Assembly (NCBI GenBank): GCA_017513125.1
Contig: JAFWDI010000019.1
Span: 1 to 64,000, forward strand
From: Lachnospiraceae bacterium
GTDB lineage: Bacteria > Bacillota > Clostridia > Lachnospirales > Lachnospiraceae
Reading direction: 5' to 3'
Length of the DNA stretch: 64,000 nucleotides
This document shows, piece after piece, positions 34,564 to 43,556 of the stretch (positions are counted from its first letter, which is position 1; the number at the start of each line of letters is the position of its first letter). A program made the translations under genes and the position numbers. Below the pieces are notes generated by a model, which was not told the DNA's origin, did no database searches, and saw only the letters and a list, made by a program, of their open reading frames with translations.

Positions 34564-35877
34564 ATGGCACAGGAGCGCCTCATTTTTCACATCGACGTGA
34601 ACAGCGCCTTTCTGTCCTGGGAGGCGGTCCGGCGCGTGCGCCGCGGCGACGAGGATCTGCGCCTCATTCCGTCCGCCGTGGGCGGAGACCCGAAGTCGCG
34701 GCGCGGCATCATCGTCGCGAAGTCGATCCCCGCGAAGAAGTTCGGAGTTACGACCGGCGAGCCCGTGTCGATGGCTCTGAAGAAGTGCCCGCAGCTGGTG
34801 CTCGTGAAGTCGGATTTCCGGCTGTATTCGAAGTGCTCGAAGGCGTTTAAAGATATCTGCAGAGAATACGCACCCGCGGTGGAGGAGTTCTCCATCGACG
34901 AGTGCTTTTTGGATCTGACCGGAACGTCGCAGATCTATCCGGACCCGATCGCGCTGGCATATGAGATCAAGGATAAGATCCGTGATGAACTGGGATTCAC
35001 GGTCAATGTCGGCGTCGCCCGGAACAAACTCTGCGCGAAGATGGCGAGCGATTTCGAGAAGCCGGACCGGGTGCACACATTGTTCCCGGAAGAAGTTAAG
35101 GAAAAAATGTGGCCGCTGCCGGTGCGGGACCTGCTCTTCGTGGGGAAAAAGTCCGCGGAGCGGCTGAACGGCGGCGGGATCCATACGATCGGCGATCTCG
35201 CGCAGGCAGATCCGCGCTATCTGCGCTCGCTGCTCGGGGAGAAGATGAGCGAACAGGCGCGTGCCTACGCGAACGGGATCGACGAGTCGCCGGTGCGCCC
35301 GGAGCCGGAGGTTGCGAAAGGCTTCAGCAATGAAGTGACGCTGGAGGACGACGTCACCACGCCCGAGGCGGCCGCGACGATCCTGCTGGAGCTGGCGGAC
35401 CATGTCACGGCGCGGATGAGGCGGGACGGAGCGAAGGCGCAGTGCGTGGCGGTCTCGGTGCGCTATCTGGACTTTAAGACGCGCTCGCACCAGCGCCGGC
35501 TGGATGCGCCGACGGATATCAGCAGGGAGGTCTATGAGACCGCCGGGGAGCTGCTTACGGAGCTCTGGAACGGCGAACCGCTGCGGCTGATGGGGGTGGC
35601 CCTGACGCAGCTGACGCGCGGAGAGGACAGTGCGGGGCAGGATGAGCAGCTGAGTTTTTTCGGGGACGGTCTGCTAAGGGACCCGGCAGCCGGCGCGGAG
35701 TCCGGCGGCGGGAAGATCGACCGCGAGAAAGAGCGGAAGCTGGACGCGGCCATGGATGAGCTGCGGGACCGTTTCGGATCCGGAGCGGTGCGGCGCGGCG
35801 GCGCGATGGCCATGGGGATCCGCGTGGCGCGGAAGGCGTCGGGGCAGAGTGACGCGGAGCGGGACGAGTTCTCTTAA
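34564..35877 (+). CDS. dinB: DNA polymerase IV (Y family)
   Basis: This 437-residue Y-family polymerase has FHIDVNSAFLSWEAV (first catalytic Asp), FSIDECFLDLT (second acidic pair), GVARNKLCAKMASDFEKPD and a helix-hairpin-helix region (GIHTIGDLAQAD), followed by the little-finger domain. EQLSFFGDG near residue 361 is a likely beta-clamp-binding motif. It performs error-prone translesion synthesis. A 50-residue charged tail follows the clamp motif. The RBS GGAGGAG precedes the ATG. Its stop codon overlaps the stop codon of the convergent Sel1 gene. Confidence 0.95.
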   Translation: MAQERLIFHIDVNSAFLSWEAVRRVRRGDEDLRLIPSAVGGDPKSRRGIIVAKSIPAKKFGVTTGEPVSMALKKCPQLVLVKSDFRLYSKCSKAFKDICREYAPAVEEFSIDECFLDLTGTSQIYPDPIALAYEIKDKIRDELGFTVNVGVARNKLCAKMASDFEKPDRVHTLFPEEVKEKMWPLPVRDLLFVGKKSAERLNGGGIHTIGDLAQADPRYLRSLLGEKMSEQARAYANGIDESPVRPEPEVAKGFSNEVTLEDDVTTPEAAATILLELADHVTARMRRDGAKAQCVAVSVRYLDFKTRSHQRRLDAPTDISREVYETAGELLTELWNGEPLRLMGVALTQLTRGEDSAGQDEQLSFFGDGLLRDPAAGAESGGGKIDREKERKLDAAMDELRDRFGSGAVRRGGAMAMGIRVARKASGQSDAERDEFS

Positions 35878-37889
35878 CTGCGATTCGCGCAGATCATCGC
35901 TGCCTGTTTATGACCACGCCGTGCGGCCTCCTGATAACACTTTGTCGCAGCATCATAAAAGCCCCGGCGGTCATATTCCTCTGCGAGCGACGTCAGTGCC
36001 GCCGTGCAGCCGAGCATGGCGGCGGTTTTCCATTGATAGAGGACCCAGGGCTTTAACCGTCCGTCCGGCTCCCTGGCGGCCCTTGCGCCTGTAAAAGCGC
36101 AAAGCGCATCCGGCAGGCCGTATTTGGCCGCTTCCAGGTAATCCGAGTCGTAGAATGTCCTGTTTGTGATCTTATGCGTTCGAATGGACTCGAGCTGCTT
36201 TTCGATGCCCCGGTCCAGAATGGGAAAGCCCTGCAGAAACGCGGTTTCCGAAAGGTAGTTCTCCGAAAATGGAAGATTTTTTATGTATGCGTTGATCTTC
36301 CAGGCGGCAGTGGAAGAATTCGATCTCCATCCCCTGGCCAGCAGATCCTGTGCATAACGGTCGCCCCGGAAGGCGGCGGCACAGCAGAAGCGGAATGCCG
36401 CGTCATAATCCTTCGGGAGGCCCAGACCGTAGTAATACATATATCCCAGCATGAGCAGCGAGGGAGCGTCGCCTTTGCGGCCTTCGGCCTCCAGATGGGG
36501 GATCGCTTCCGGGTATCTGCCGGCATTGAAGAGACGGAACCCCTGCGGAAGCTGATCTGCCGGAACGCGCGAGGGAATCACGGCACACAGCCATTTCAGA
36601 TCTTCATTGATCATATTCCGGCGTGCCGGGTCGGAATCCGTGCGCATGGCCAATTCGGCCCAGTACTTCGCGAGACCCGGGTCGACAGCTGTGCCGGACC
36701 CGAGCCGGTACATGTTCGCCAGAGGCTGGAAGCTTTCCACCAGCCCGGCCTCTGCCGCCTGTTTGAAAAACCCGAACGCGTCCTCGAGTCTTCCCTCATT
36801 GCGTGCGATCACAGCCTGCTCGTGCCACATGACCGCAAGCTGTTGGAACAGCTCCCGGTCGGCACGGGCTTTGGCGACGGGATCGTTCAGAAGCTCATCC
36901 TGAGACCGGAGATAGGGGATGAGGTCCATGGTCTGCTTCGCATCTTTGCGGCGGTCTTCATCCGTGTCTTCGTCCAGCGTCCTTCCGGCCCAGTACAGGG
37001 CTTTGTCATAATCTTTTTCCGTGCCGATGCCTTTGGCGTACAGATCTGCCAGATCGCAGAACGCGGGCAGATAACCGGCCTCGGCCGCCTTTTCCTTCCA
37101 GAGGAAAGCCTGACGGTCATCGGCTTCGACGAAGACTCCGGTCTTATAGCAAATGCTGACGTTATTCATCGCGCAGGAATTTCCCATATTCGCTGCAGTC
37201 TGAAATGCCTGAAAGGCTTCTTCCGGGCGCCCTTCGTTTATAAGATCACAGCCGGCGCGGTTCAGCTCCTCCGGATCTGGACGATCCTGGATCCATTCCA
37301 GCAGAAGATGAGCGTGTTCGCACAGGTCTTCCGGGCAAGTGCCGTCATCCAGTATCGTCCGGGCGAGCCGGGCCGCTTCGGAAAGGTCCTGTTCGGTGCC
37401 TATGCCGTTCGCATAGCAGTCGGCCAGGATGACCATGGCATACACGTAACCAGCGTCTGCGGCCTGCTGCGCTCCGGCAAAAACCTCTTCAGGGCTGATG
37501 AGATCGCTCCGACCCTGCGCATACAGGGAGATCAGAAGATTTGCTGCTGCTCCGGATCCGAGATCCGCCGCAGTACGGAGAAAAGGAACGGCATCGTCAT
37601 ACCGCTCTTCATTTAAAGCTTGATCCGCGGACGACGTGGCTTCGCATAGGCGCAGCAGGCGGGCGCTGTCCTCATCCTCCGGAGTCTCCGCAAAACAGCG
37701 TCTGGCCCAGTAGAGCGCTTTCTTATGATCCGGTTCGCAGCCGGTACCGTATAAGAGGATGACGGCTGCGTTATACATGGCGTCCGCGCAGCCTTCATTG
37801 GCGGCTTCCAGATAGAGGGAGAGCGCCTCCTCGAATTTTTCTTCATCATAGAGTTCGTCAGCCTGTTCTTTTTTTTCTTCCGGTGTCAT
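35874..37889 (-). CDS. Sel1-repeat (TPR-like) protein
   Basis: This 671-residue all-helical protein is made of Sel1-like repeats across its length, for example AMYNAAVILLYGTGCEPD, AMVILADCYANGIGTEQD, AFCDLADLYAKGIGTEKD and LLMLGYMYYYGLGLPKD, each followed by an A-x-x-x-A helix. There is no signal peptide. Sel1 proteins act as interaction scaffolds in stress and secretion pathways and are common partners of toxin-like domains. GAGGAG lies upstream of the ATG. It is the second gene of a two-gene unit with the HEPN-like gene (15-bp gap). Its 3' end collides with dinB, with overlapping stop codons and no terminator between them. Confidence 0.85.
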   Translation of the reverse strand: MTPEEKKEQADELYDEEKFEEALSLYLEAANEGCADAMYNAAVILLYGTGCEPDHKKALYWARRCFAETPEDEDSARLLRLCEATSSADQALNEERYDDAVPFLRTAADLGSGAAANLLISLYAQGRSDLISPEEVFAGAQQAADAGYVYAMVILADCYANGIGTEQDLSEAARLARTILDDGTCPEDLCEHAHLLLEWIQDRPDPEELNRAGCDLINEGRPEEAFQAFQTAANMGNSCAMNNVSICYKTGVFVEADDRQAFLWKEKAAEAGYLPAFCDLADLYAKGIGTEKDYDKALYWAGRTLDEDTDEDRRKDAKQTMDLIPYLRSQDELLNDPVAKARADRELFQQLAVMWHEQAVIARNEGRLEDAFGFFKQAAEAGLVESFQPLANMYRLGSGTAVDPGLAKYWAELAMRTDSDPARRNMINEDLKWLCAVIPSRVPADQLPQGFRLFNAGRYPEAIPHLEAEGRKGDAPSLLMLGYMYYYGLGLPKDYDAAFRFCCAAAFRGDRYAQDLLARGWRSNSSTAAWKINAYIKNLPFSENYLSETAFLQGFPILDRGIEKQLESIRTHKITNRTFYDSDYLEAAKYGLPDALCAFTGARAAREPDGRLKPWVLYQWKTAAMLGCTAALTSLAEEYDRRGFYDAATKCYQEAARRGHKQAAMICANRS

Positions 37890-37904
37890 ATCTGGCTCCT
37901 CTGA

Positions 37905-38750
37905 TTATGCATTCTGCCCGCCTGTGCGGCTCGGCCAGGGCAGGTTTTCGAGATCGTCGTTCAGGTCCGCCCACGGCGCTTTTCCTTCCAGCGGCATTCC
38001 GATCGGGGCCCGGAACCATGCGAACTGGTCAAAATGCTGAATGTCCGATCTGTGGCGCTCTCTCCAGGCGAGCACCGGTGCGATATAGGCTTGAAAACGG
38101 TCGGAATCGGCGGAAACGGTGCTGCGGCTTCCGGCCGCCGCGGCTCGCTCGTTCAGTTTTTTATGGATCGTGTTTTTGACGGACTCCGCATAGAGATAGA
38201 TCTCCGGCTCGAGCGGCGCCGCTGCGTCGGCGATGAGGTCTGAAATATCGTCATGAATGATCTTCTGGCCTTCGGAATCCTCCGCTTCGCGATAGATATA
38301 GCGAAACACTTTTTCCTCATCCACATAGAACAGATCCCGGTGCGCCGGAAGGATGCAGCGGTGCTTCGGGGTATTATGCTCCAGATCGTTCCTCAGGGTG
38401 CGGATGAAGGAGAGACTTCGGATCTGCTTCTCAGTCAGTCCGCGATGATCGACGATCAGTCGGATCGCGCCCTGGTCCGGTGCGACGGGATTGCCGTTAT
38501 CTGTTTCATATGGGAAAAGGAGGAACCAGAATGCCGTAAAGTCCAGTTCTCCGAACGGATCTTCCAAAGGCAGACGTACCTCGTTTCGCTTCCCGTAATG
38601 GTAAGTTTCAAAAATGCCTCGTGCGTAAGCGACTGTCCCGGCCGCATCCATTCCGGCGTGTACGGCAGCCTCGAAAGCCTGCTTTTTCATCAGAGGCAGA
38701 ATCCGTTGGTTGATCAGCTGTTTGATGTCATCCTGAAATAGATAGATCAT
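37905..38750 (-). CDS. Uncharacterised protein with HEPN-like RNDLEH motif
   Basis: This 281-residue protein belongs to no family I can name. About residues 105-200 form a mostly helical stretch containing TLRNDLEHNTPKH, which fits the Rx4-6H motif (R-N-x-x-x-H) of HEPN ribonucleases, in the position expected at the start of the last helix. The N-terminal half has an SNF-like mixed alpha/beta look, and the C-terminus is Pro/Trp-rich. If it is HEPN, it could be an RNA-targeting toxin or defence component with its Sel1 partner. The RBS GGAGGAAAT precedes the ATG. It is first in its operon. Confidence 0.5.
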   Translation of the reverse strand: MIYLFQDDIKQLINQRILPLMKKQAFEAAVHAGMDAAGTVAYARGIFETYHYGKRNEVRLPLEDPFGELDFTAFWFLLFPYETDNGNPVAPDQGAIRLIVDHRGLTEKQIRSLSFIRTLRNDLEHNTPKHRCILPAHRDLFYVDEEKVFRYIYREAEDSEGQKIIHDDISDLIADAAAPLEPEIYLYAESVKNTIHKKLNERAAAAGSRSTVSADSDRFQAYIAPVLAWRERHRSDIQHFDQFAWFRAPIGMPLEGKAPWADLNDDLENLPWPSRTGGQNA

Positions 38751-38783
38751 ATTTCCTCCGTTTCCAAGCGATTTGAATACGCT

Positions 38784-38812
38784 AAATTATCACCGGCAGG
38801 AACAAATGTAAA
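38784..38812 (-). promoter_or_regulatory. Candidate promoter of the HEPN-like/Sel1 unit
   Basis: On the - strand TTTACA (38807-38812) and TAATTT (38784-38789) are separated by 17 bp, in an AT-rich region about 35 bp before the ATG. Confidence 0.55.
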
Positions 38813-38853
38813 GAAGAATTTTCAAGATTTTCAAAAAAGACCGGAGAATGCGA

Positions 38854-38883
38854 AGAGGACCGCAACGGGATGTGCGGTCCTCT
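38854..38883 (-). terminator. Terminator-like hairpin after the OYE-family gene
   Basis: An 11-bp perfect stem (AGAGGACCGCA / TGCGGTCCTCT) with an 8-nt loop lies downstream of the stop at 38919 on the - strand. The following T-run is imperfect (TTCGCATTCT), so efficiency may be moderate. Confidence 0.75.
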
Positions 38884-38918
38884 GTGTATAACTCCTGCTG
38901 TGCATACGCGGCGAAAGG

Positions 38919-40886
38919 TCACGAATCGATCTCCAGGCACGCGTCAAACGCGCTGCACGTCGCGTCGCCGATCAGGCCGATCTTATGGGCGTCGCCCACC
39001 ACATAGGTCTCCGGAACGGCGTCCTTCAGCGCCTCGATCATCGCCTCGTTCTTCTTCAGGCCGAACGCATTGACGACCGTGTCGCAGGGCAGGAACTGCT
39101 CCTCGCCCGCGGCGGTCTGTACCAGCACCCCGTCTTCCCGGATCTCCAGAACTTTCGTCTCATACATCACCGCCGAGGCGCCCTCGCGCAGGCGTCTCTG
39201 GAAGATCGGGACCGTGAAGTCCTTGATCTTTGAGGTGATCGCCTCCTCGGACATCATCTCCACTACCGTGACGTCTTTTCCCTCGTGGCCCAGCTGCATC
39301 GCGCACTCGGAGCCGGAGAGGCCGCCGCCGCAGACCACGACCCGGTCGCCGACCGGGACCAGCCCGCGGTCGACCTGCGAGACCATGACGACATTCGCCC
39401 CGTCGATCCCGGGGATCGGAGGCGCGAATTCGTCGGCGCCCACCGCGATGATCAGGGCGTCCGCCGCGAGCGCTTTCACGATTTCAGGGGTCACCTCGGT
39501 GTTCAGATGGACCGTGATGCCGGGATCGGAGAGGACCTTCCGGGTCTGGAAATCCAGATACCGGCGGAAGCCGTCCTTCAGCCACAGCGCGGAGGCTTCC
39601 TGCAGCCTGCCGCCGAGCCGGTCGGCCTTCTCGCAGATGTGTACGTCATGACCGCGTTCCGCGAGCGTCCGCGCCGCGTACATGCCGGCAGGGCCGCCGC
39701 CGGCGATCACGACCGTCTTCTTTTTCTTCATCGGGATGAAGCGCGGATAGCGGTACTCGCGTCCCATGCGCGGGTTCACTGCGCAGCCCCAGAGGTGTGC
39801 GTCCTTGCCGGCATTCCGCAGGCAGTACATGCAGCGCATGCAGGGCGTGATCTCATCTTCCTGACCGCGCTCGCCCTTCACGATCATGCGGTCGTCCGCC
39901 ATCAGGGCCTTCGCCATCGCGACGATGTCGGCCTTCCCCTCCGCGAGGATCTGCTCGGCCAGATCGAGCGTATTGATGCCGCCGACCACCGAGACCGCGA
40001 CCTTGTCGCCCAGCGCCTCCTTAAACGCGGCGGCGTGCTCGACATTGCACCCGCGCTCGATATAGTAGCCGGGCATGTTGTAGCTGGTCGCTTCGCCGTA
40101 GAAGAGCGTGCCGGTCGAGACGCAGAGCATGTCGATGTACTTCGACGCCTCCTTCAGGAACGCGATGCGCTCCTCGATGTCCGTGGCGCCGGGCAGCCGC
40201 TCGTCGCCGACCACGCGCACCTCGATCGGGATGCGGCCCTTCGTGACCGAATACATGGCCTCAAGGACCTCCATCGGGAACTTCCAGCGGTTATGCGCCG
40301 AACCGCCGTAGGCGTCCTCGCGGCGGTTCCAGAACTTCGAGAGAAATGCCGAGAGCAGGTTTCCGTGGGCAATGTGGCACATGACCATGTCGAAGCCCGC
40401 GTCCATGCAGCGTCTGGTCGCCTGCATGAAGTGCTCGATAACGATGTCCATTTCGGCGCGGCCGATCTCGCGGTAGAGCGACTTGTCCTTCGGGAAGATG
40501 TCCACGACCGACGGCACCCACGCCTCGATGTCGTTCAGCGCGGCCCACTGGCCTGCGTGAATCAGCTCGGCCGAGAGATTGCAGTCGTAGCGGTGGATCT
40601 CCTGCGTGAGCTGGAACAGACCGGCGCGGTCCATGTCGTTCGTGACGGACAGGCAGCCGTAGAAGTCGCGCCCGTGCTCGAAGTCGACGGGCGTCGAGCC
40701 GATCGTGACCAGCCCGGCCCCGGTCTGCGCCTGTGTGCCGACGAACTCCAGCAGCTCGCGCGTGACGGCGCCGGACTCGAAGCCGGCGTGGTTCGTGACG
40801 ATGGGAGAGTACTGAATGCGGTTCTTCATGTGCATCGTGCCGACGTCGATGGGCCGGTAGATGTGCGGATAGTGGTTCAGTGCCAT
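38919..40886 (-). CDS. Old Yellow Enzyme family Fe-S flavoprotein reductase
   Basis: This 655-residue protein has the NADH:flavin oxidoreductase / 2,4-dienoyl-CoA reductase layout. Residues 1 to about 370 are an FMN TIM barrel (IQYSPIVTNHAGFESG; ELIHAGQWAAL). A [4Fe-4S] motif CMRCMYCLRNAG plus a later WGCAVNP cysteine follows. Then come an FAD/NAD Rossmann domain (VVIAGGGPAGMYAARTLAE) and a second dinucleotide fold (VVVCGGGLSGSECAMQLG). Relatives reduce C=C bonds of enoates, bile acids or trimethylamine-type substrates in anaerobes. AAAGGAG precedes the ATG. A strong terminator of the upstream transketolase gene ends only about 25 bp before it. Confidence 0.92.
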   Translation of the reverse strand: MALNHYPHIYRPIDVGTMHMKNRIQYSPIVTNHAGFESGAVTRELLEFVGTQAQTGAGLVTIGSTPVDFEHGRDFYGCLSVTNDMDRAGLFQLTQEIHRYDCNLSAELIHAGQWAALNDIEAWVPSVVDIFPKDKSLYREIGRAEMDIVIEHFMQATRRCMDAGFDMVMCHIAHGNLLSAFLSKFWNRREDAYGGSAHNRWKFPMEVLEAMYSVTKGRIPIEVRVVGDERLPGATDIEERIAFLKEASKYIDMLCVSTGTLFYGEATSYNMPGYYIERGCNVEHAAAFKEALGDKVAVSVVGGINTLDLAEQILAEGKADIVAMAKALMADDRMIVKGERGQEDEITPCMRCMYCLRNAGKDAHLWGCAVNPRMGREYRYPRFIPMKKKKTVVIAGGGPAGMYAARTLAERGHDVHICEKADRLGGRLQEASALWLKDGFRRYLDFQTRKVLSDPGITVHLNTEVTPEIVKALAADALIIAVGADEFAPPIPGIDGANVVMVSQVDRGLVPVGDRVVVCGGGLSGSECAMQLGHEGKDVTVVEMMSEEAITSKIKDFTVPIFQRRLREGASAVMYETKVLEIREDGVLVQTAAGEEQFLPCDTVVNAFGLKKNEAMIEALKDAVPETYVVGDAHKIGLIGDATCSAFDACLEIDS

Positions 40887-40910
40887 ATGTGATCTCCTTT
40901 TCGTGATATG

Positions 40911-40944
40911 AAAAAGGGCAATGCCGGTCCGCCCGGCATTGCCC
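40911..40944 (-). terminator. Rho-independent terminator after the transketolase gene
   Basis: A 12-bp stem (GGGCAATGCCGG / CCGGCATTGCCC) with a 5-nt loop is followed on the - strand by TTTTT. It lies between the transketolase stop (40960) and the start of the OYE-family gene (40886). Confidence 0.93.
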
Positions 40945-40959
40945 CGTGTTCGGTCGGTA

Positions 40960-42834
40960 TTATACAGCCTGCTTCGCGGCCAGAGCCTTCCGCACGGCTT
41001 CGATGATCCCGTCCGCGTTCAGCCCGTAGGCGTCGAGGACTTCCTGCGCCTTTCCGCTGCGGCCGAACTCATCGTTCACGCCGTGGCGGATCACAGGGAC
41101 GGGGCAGGCGCCGGCGACGCACTCGCAGACCGCGCTGCCGAGGCCGCCGATGACGTTATGCTCTTCGGAGGTGACGATCGCGCCGGTCTCTTTCGCCGCA
41201 CGGAGGATGAGCTCCTCGTCGAGAGGCTTGATCGTGTGGATGTCTAGCACGCGCACGCTGACGCCTTCCGCCGCGAGAGCTTCCGCGGCTTTCAGAGCGG
41301 CCTGCACCATCAGACCGGTCGCGGCCACGGTCACGTCGCTTCCGTTACGCAGGGTCAGACCCTTTCCGATCTCAAAAGCGTAAGCACCGTCCGCATAATC
41401 CGTGACGGGCTCGACCGCCGAGCGTCCCAGGCGCATATAGGCGGGGCCGTCATAGGCCAGAAGCGCTTTTACAGCCTGCTCCATCTCTGGGCCGTCGCAG
41501 GGGTTCAGGACGACCATGCCCGGAATCGTCCGCATGACGGACAGATCCTCGATACACTGGTGCGTCGCGCCGTCCTCGCCGACGCTTAAGCCTCCGTGCG
41601 AGCCGATGATCTTTACGTTCAGATGCGGGTAGGCCACGGAGTTCCGGACCTGCTCGAAAGCACGGCCGGTGGAGAACATCGCAAACGAGCACGCGAACGG
41701 CTTTTTCCCGCAGGCGGCGAGTCCGGCTGCGATGCCGACCATGTTCTGCTCGGCAATGCCGCAGTCCAGGAAGCGCTCGGGGCAGGCGTTCTTAAACGTG
41801 CCGGATTTCGTCGCACCCGCCAGGTCCGCGTCCAGCACGACCAGGTCGGGGTCCTCCGCGCTCAGGGCGGCGATCGTTTCGCCGAAGACCTCTCGGGTGG
41901 CCTTTTTCGCAGGCTTTTCGGCACCGCCTTCGGCGCAGTCGCCGGCGTCGTCCGCGAAGCCGCCTTCGGCGCAGTCATGGTCCTTAGAAAGTTCCGCCTC
42001 GAGCTCCACGATCCGGGCAGTCAGCTCCGCACGCGCAGTCTCCATCTGCTCATCGTTCGGAGCCTTCCCGTGCCAGCCGGCCTGATCCTCCATGAACGAT
42101 ACGCCTTTTCCCTTCGTCGTCTTCAGCAGGATGACGGTGGGCTTCCCCTTCACGCTCTGCGCGACTTCGAAAGCCGCCGCGAGCGCTTCGACGTCGTGCC
42201 CGTCGCAGTGGATCACGTTCCAGTTAAATGCCAGCAGCTTCGCGTCGAGCGGCTCGGTCGGCATGACGTCCTGCGTGGGACCGTCGATCTGAAGGCCGTT
42301 GATATCGATAAACGCGCAGAGATTATCCAGCTCATATTTCGCGGCCGCCATGAAGGCCTCCCAGACCTGGCCCTCCTCGATCTCGCCGTCGCCCAGCGCG
42401 GCGTAGACGCGATAGTCCTTTCCGTCCAGCTTCCCGGCCAGCGCCATCCCCACTGCGGCGGAGATGCCCTGTCCGAGCGAGCCGGTCGACATGTCGACGC
42501 CCTTCACGCAGCGCATGTCGGGGTGGCCGGACATATGTCCTTTAATGCTCCGGAACAGCTCCAGATCCGATTCCGGAAAGAAACCTTTCAGTGCCAGGAT
42601 CGAATACAGAGCGGGAGAGCAGTGGCCCTTCGAAAGCACGAAACGGTCGCGGTCCGGATCGTCCGGACGCGCGGGATCGACGCGCATCACACGGCCGTAG
42701 AGCACAGCCAGCGCGTCCATGATCGAAAGCGACCCGCCGGGGTGCCCCGACGCGGCGCGGTGAACGGCCTCTACGGCCAGAAGGCGGCCTTTCGCCGCCA
42801 TGAGTTCGAGTTCCTTGATCTCAGTCTGGTTCAT
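40960..42834 (-). CDS. tkt: Transketolase, single chain
   Basis: This 624-residue protein holds the full TPP enzyme. The N-terminal half has the TPP motif GDGEIEEGQVWEAF and the ASGHPGGSLSIMDALAVL start. The pyrimidine-binding domain has FLDCGIAEQNMVGIAAGLA, and the C-terminal domain follows. In many Clostridia the two halves are separate genes; here they are joined by a low-complexity linker (HDCAEGGFADDAGDCAEGG, then EKPAKKATRE), encoded at about 41910-41990. It swaps two-carbon units between sugar phosphates in the non-oxidative pentose phosphate pathway. hpt lies upstream on the same strand. Confidence 0.94.
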   Translation of the reverse strand: MNQTEIKELELMAAKGRLLAVEAVHRAASGHPGGSLSIMDALAVLYGRVMRVDPARPDDPDRDRFVLSKGHCSPALYSILALKGFFPESDLELFRSIKGHMSGHPDMRCVKGVDMSTGSLGQGISAAVGMALAGKLDGKDYRVYAALGDGEIEEGQVWEAFMAAAKYELDNLCAFIDINGLQIDGPTQDVMPTEPLDAKLLAFNWNVIHCDGHDVEALAAAFEVAQSVKGKPTVILLKTTKGKGVSFMEDQAGWHGKAPNDEQMETARAELTARIVELEAELSKDHDCAEGGFADDAGDCAEGGAEKPAKKATREVFGETIAALSAEDPDLVVLDADLAGATKSGTFKNACPERFLDCGIAEQNMVGIAAGLAACGKKPFACSFAMFSTGRAFEQVRNSVAYPHLNVKIIGSHGGLSVGEDGATHQCIEDLSVMRTIPGMVVLNPCDGPEMEQAVKALLAYDGPAYMRLGRSAVEPVTDYADGAYAFEIGKGLTLRNGSDVTVAATGLMVQAALKAAEALAAEGVSVRVLDIHTIKPLDEELILRAAKETGAIVTSEEHNVIGGLGSAVCECVAGACPVPVIRHGVNDEFGRSGKAQEVLDAYGLNADGIIEAVRKALAAKQAV

Positions 42835-42876
42835 GAGTCTGATCCTCCGTCAGCATGCATTTAAAACGAAATGCCG

Positions 42877-43410
42877 TTATTCTTCAACAAATGAGACGAC
42901 CCCGATATAGGGCAGGTTCCGGTACTTCTGGTCATAGTCCAGACCGAAACCGACCACGAAAAGGTCATCGATCGTAAAGCAGTTATAATCCGGGGTCAGT
43001 CCCTCCACACGGCGGCGTGAGGGTTTGTCCAGCATCGTGCAGAGCTTCAGGCTGGTCGGCTGTCTGGCGTCCAGGATATCGATCAGGAAGGAAAGGGTGT
43101 TTCCGGTATCGATAATGTCTTCGACCACCAGGACGTCCTTCCCCTTAATGTCTTCATCCAGATCCAGGTCGAGATGGACCTTTCCGGACGATGTGGTCGA
43201 ACCGCCGTAGCTCGAGCATTTGACGAAGGTGAACTTGACCGGGACGGTCAGGTGTTTGGCCAGCTCGCAGGTAAAGAACACGGCGCCCTTCAGCGTGCAG
43301 AGCAGGTGCAGTTCTTTTCCCTCGTAATCGCGGTTGATCTGATCCGCCAGCTCGCGGATGCGCGCGTACAGATCTTCTTCGGATATAAGAACTCGGATCT
43401 CTTCTTTCAT
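42877..43410 (-). CDS. hpt: Hypoxanthine phosphoribosyltransferase
   Basis: This 177-residue type I phosphoribosyltransferase has the PRPP loop VLVVEDIIDTGNTL (about residues 97-110), LLCTLKGAVFFTCELAKHL near the N-terminus and FVVGFGLDYDQKYRNLPYIG at the C-terminus. It converts hypoxanthine or guanine plus PRPP to IMP or GMP (purine salvage). An AGGAGG site lies about 6 bases upstream. It is the first gene of the - strand run toward tkt. Confidence 0.96.
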   Translation of the reverse strand: MKEEIRVLISEEDLYARIRELADQINRDYEGKELHLLCTLKGAVFFTCELAKHLTVPVKFTFVKCSSYGGSTTSSGKVHLDLDLDEDIKGKDVLVVEDIIDTGNTLSFLIDILDARQPTSLKLCTMLDKPSRRRVEGLTPDYNCFTIDDLFVVGFGLDYDQKYRNLPYIGVVSFVEE

Positions 43411-43470
43411 GGCAGCCTCCTGAATTGTACGGAACCCCCGGTCTCATCCGGGCGTTCTTTGTCATTTAAT

Positions 43471-43502
43471 AATATAGCACAGTTTTGCCGAAAGCACTTT
43501 CG
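43471..43502 (-). promoter_or_regulatory. Divergent promoter region of hpt with palindrome
   Basis: On the - strand the sequence TGCTATATT gives an extended -10 element (TATATT is 43471-43476 in + coordinates) but no good -35 box. A near-perfect palindrome CGAAAGCACTTTCG (43489-43502) lies just upstream, between hpt and the divergent gene at 43557, where a shared operator would be expected. Confidence 0.45.
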
Positions 43503-43556
43503 AAGATCGGGAAAATGTATTATAGTATATCCGATCAAATGTGCGGAGGAGCATTT

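Noticed and set aside
38845..38918. The 38854-38883 hairpin as a + strand terminator
   Set aside because: No + strand gene ends nearby. The orientation and position fit the - strand reductase gene.
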